Assembly: GCA_034659475.1 (NCBI GenBank)
Contig: JAYEHK010000043.1
Span: 1-21,939, forward strand
Reading direction: 5' to 3'
Source of the DNA: JAYEHK01 sp034659475
GTDB taxonomy: Bacteria; Bacillota; Syntrophomonadia; Syntrophomonadales; Syntrophomonadaceae
Length of the DNA: 21,939 nucleotides
Positions 21,870 through 21,939 of this stretch are shown here, piece by piece. Positions within the stretch are counted from its first letter, which is position 1. Each line of letters begins with the position of its first letter. The notes under the pieces are model-generated. The model had not been told where the DNA came from. It saw only the letters and a program-made list of their open reading frames with translations, and made no database searches. The position numbers and the translations under genes are program-made.

Positions 21870-21939
21870 TGGTGGAGGGAGAAGGATTCGAACCTTCGAA
21901 GTCGTCGACAACAGATTTACAGTCTGCCCCCTTTGGCCG
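21870..21939 (-). tRNA. tRNA-Tyr (anticodon GTA), 5' end outside window
   Basis: The minus strand shows the 3' 70 bases: the anticodon arm CAGACT-GTA-AATCTG, a long variable arm, the T arm GGTTCGAATCC, the acceptor CTCCCTCC-side strand and encoded CCA. The acceptor 5' strand and part of the D arm are cut off by the window end. Confidence 0.93.

Overview
The window looks like a chromosomal stretch from a low-to-moderate GC Firmicute, most likely a Clostridia-class (Peptococcaceae-like) anaerobe. The basis is AddAB in place of RecBCD, a YpmA/DUF4264-type small protein, a Gram-positive style type I signal peptidase, strong GGAGG ribosome sites with frequent GTG starts, and tRNAs with genome-encoded CCA. 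The genus cannot be fixed from the sequence alone.

Region 1 (1-5541) is accessory and visibly AT-richer than the rest. It holds a 5'-truncated FRG-domain gene, a shattered gene remnant, an Xre-type regulator overlapping a four-helix membrane protein gene and preceded by two dyads, a membrane-anchored protein of unknown role, a 47-residue DUF4177-like gene on the minus strand, and a gene interrupted by one in-frame TAA. It ends in about 600 bases of stacked palindromic repeats.

Region 2 (5542-16961) is conserved core. A small two-helix membrane protein gene diverges from addB-addA, which overlap by ATGA and encode the helicase-nuclease for double-strand-break resection. Next comes a DUF4264-lepB-surE cluster: signal peptidase I, and a survival nucleotidase overlapping lepB by GTGA. 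A paralogous EF-G-type GTPase gene follows, with its own promoter and a perfect terminator.

Region 3 (16962-17553) is a second block of intergenic repeats sharing modules with the block at 4.98-5.47 kb. Region 4 (17554-21013) holds an MscS channel, a small DUF6075-like protein, a minus-strand HD-GYP-like protein with substitutions at key positions, and a membrane protein with two possible starts. Region 5 (21067-21939) is a tRNA locus: tRNA-Leu(CAG) on plus behind a consensus promoter, then tRNA-Met, tRNA-fMet and a cut-off tRNA-Tyr on minus. A 47-bp tandem repeat carrying copies of the tRNA-fMet 3' end lies between Met and fMet.

No complete new multi-gene system is evident. The most unusual material is non-coding: palindromes with a shared 15-nt loop but different, fully paired arms; mosaic foldback repeats 12 kb apart; a three-arm alternative hairpin; and the tRNA-tail tandem duplication. 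Among proteins, the degenerate HD-GYP and the FRG protein deserve attention. All assignments are from reading motifs; no database search was run.
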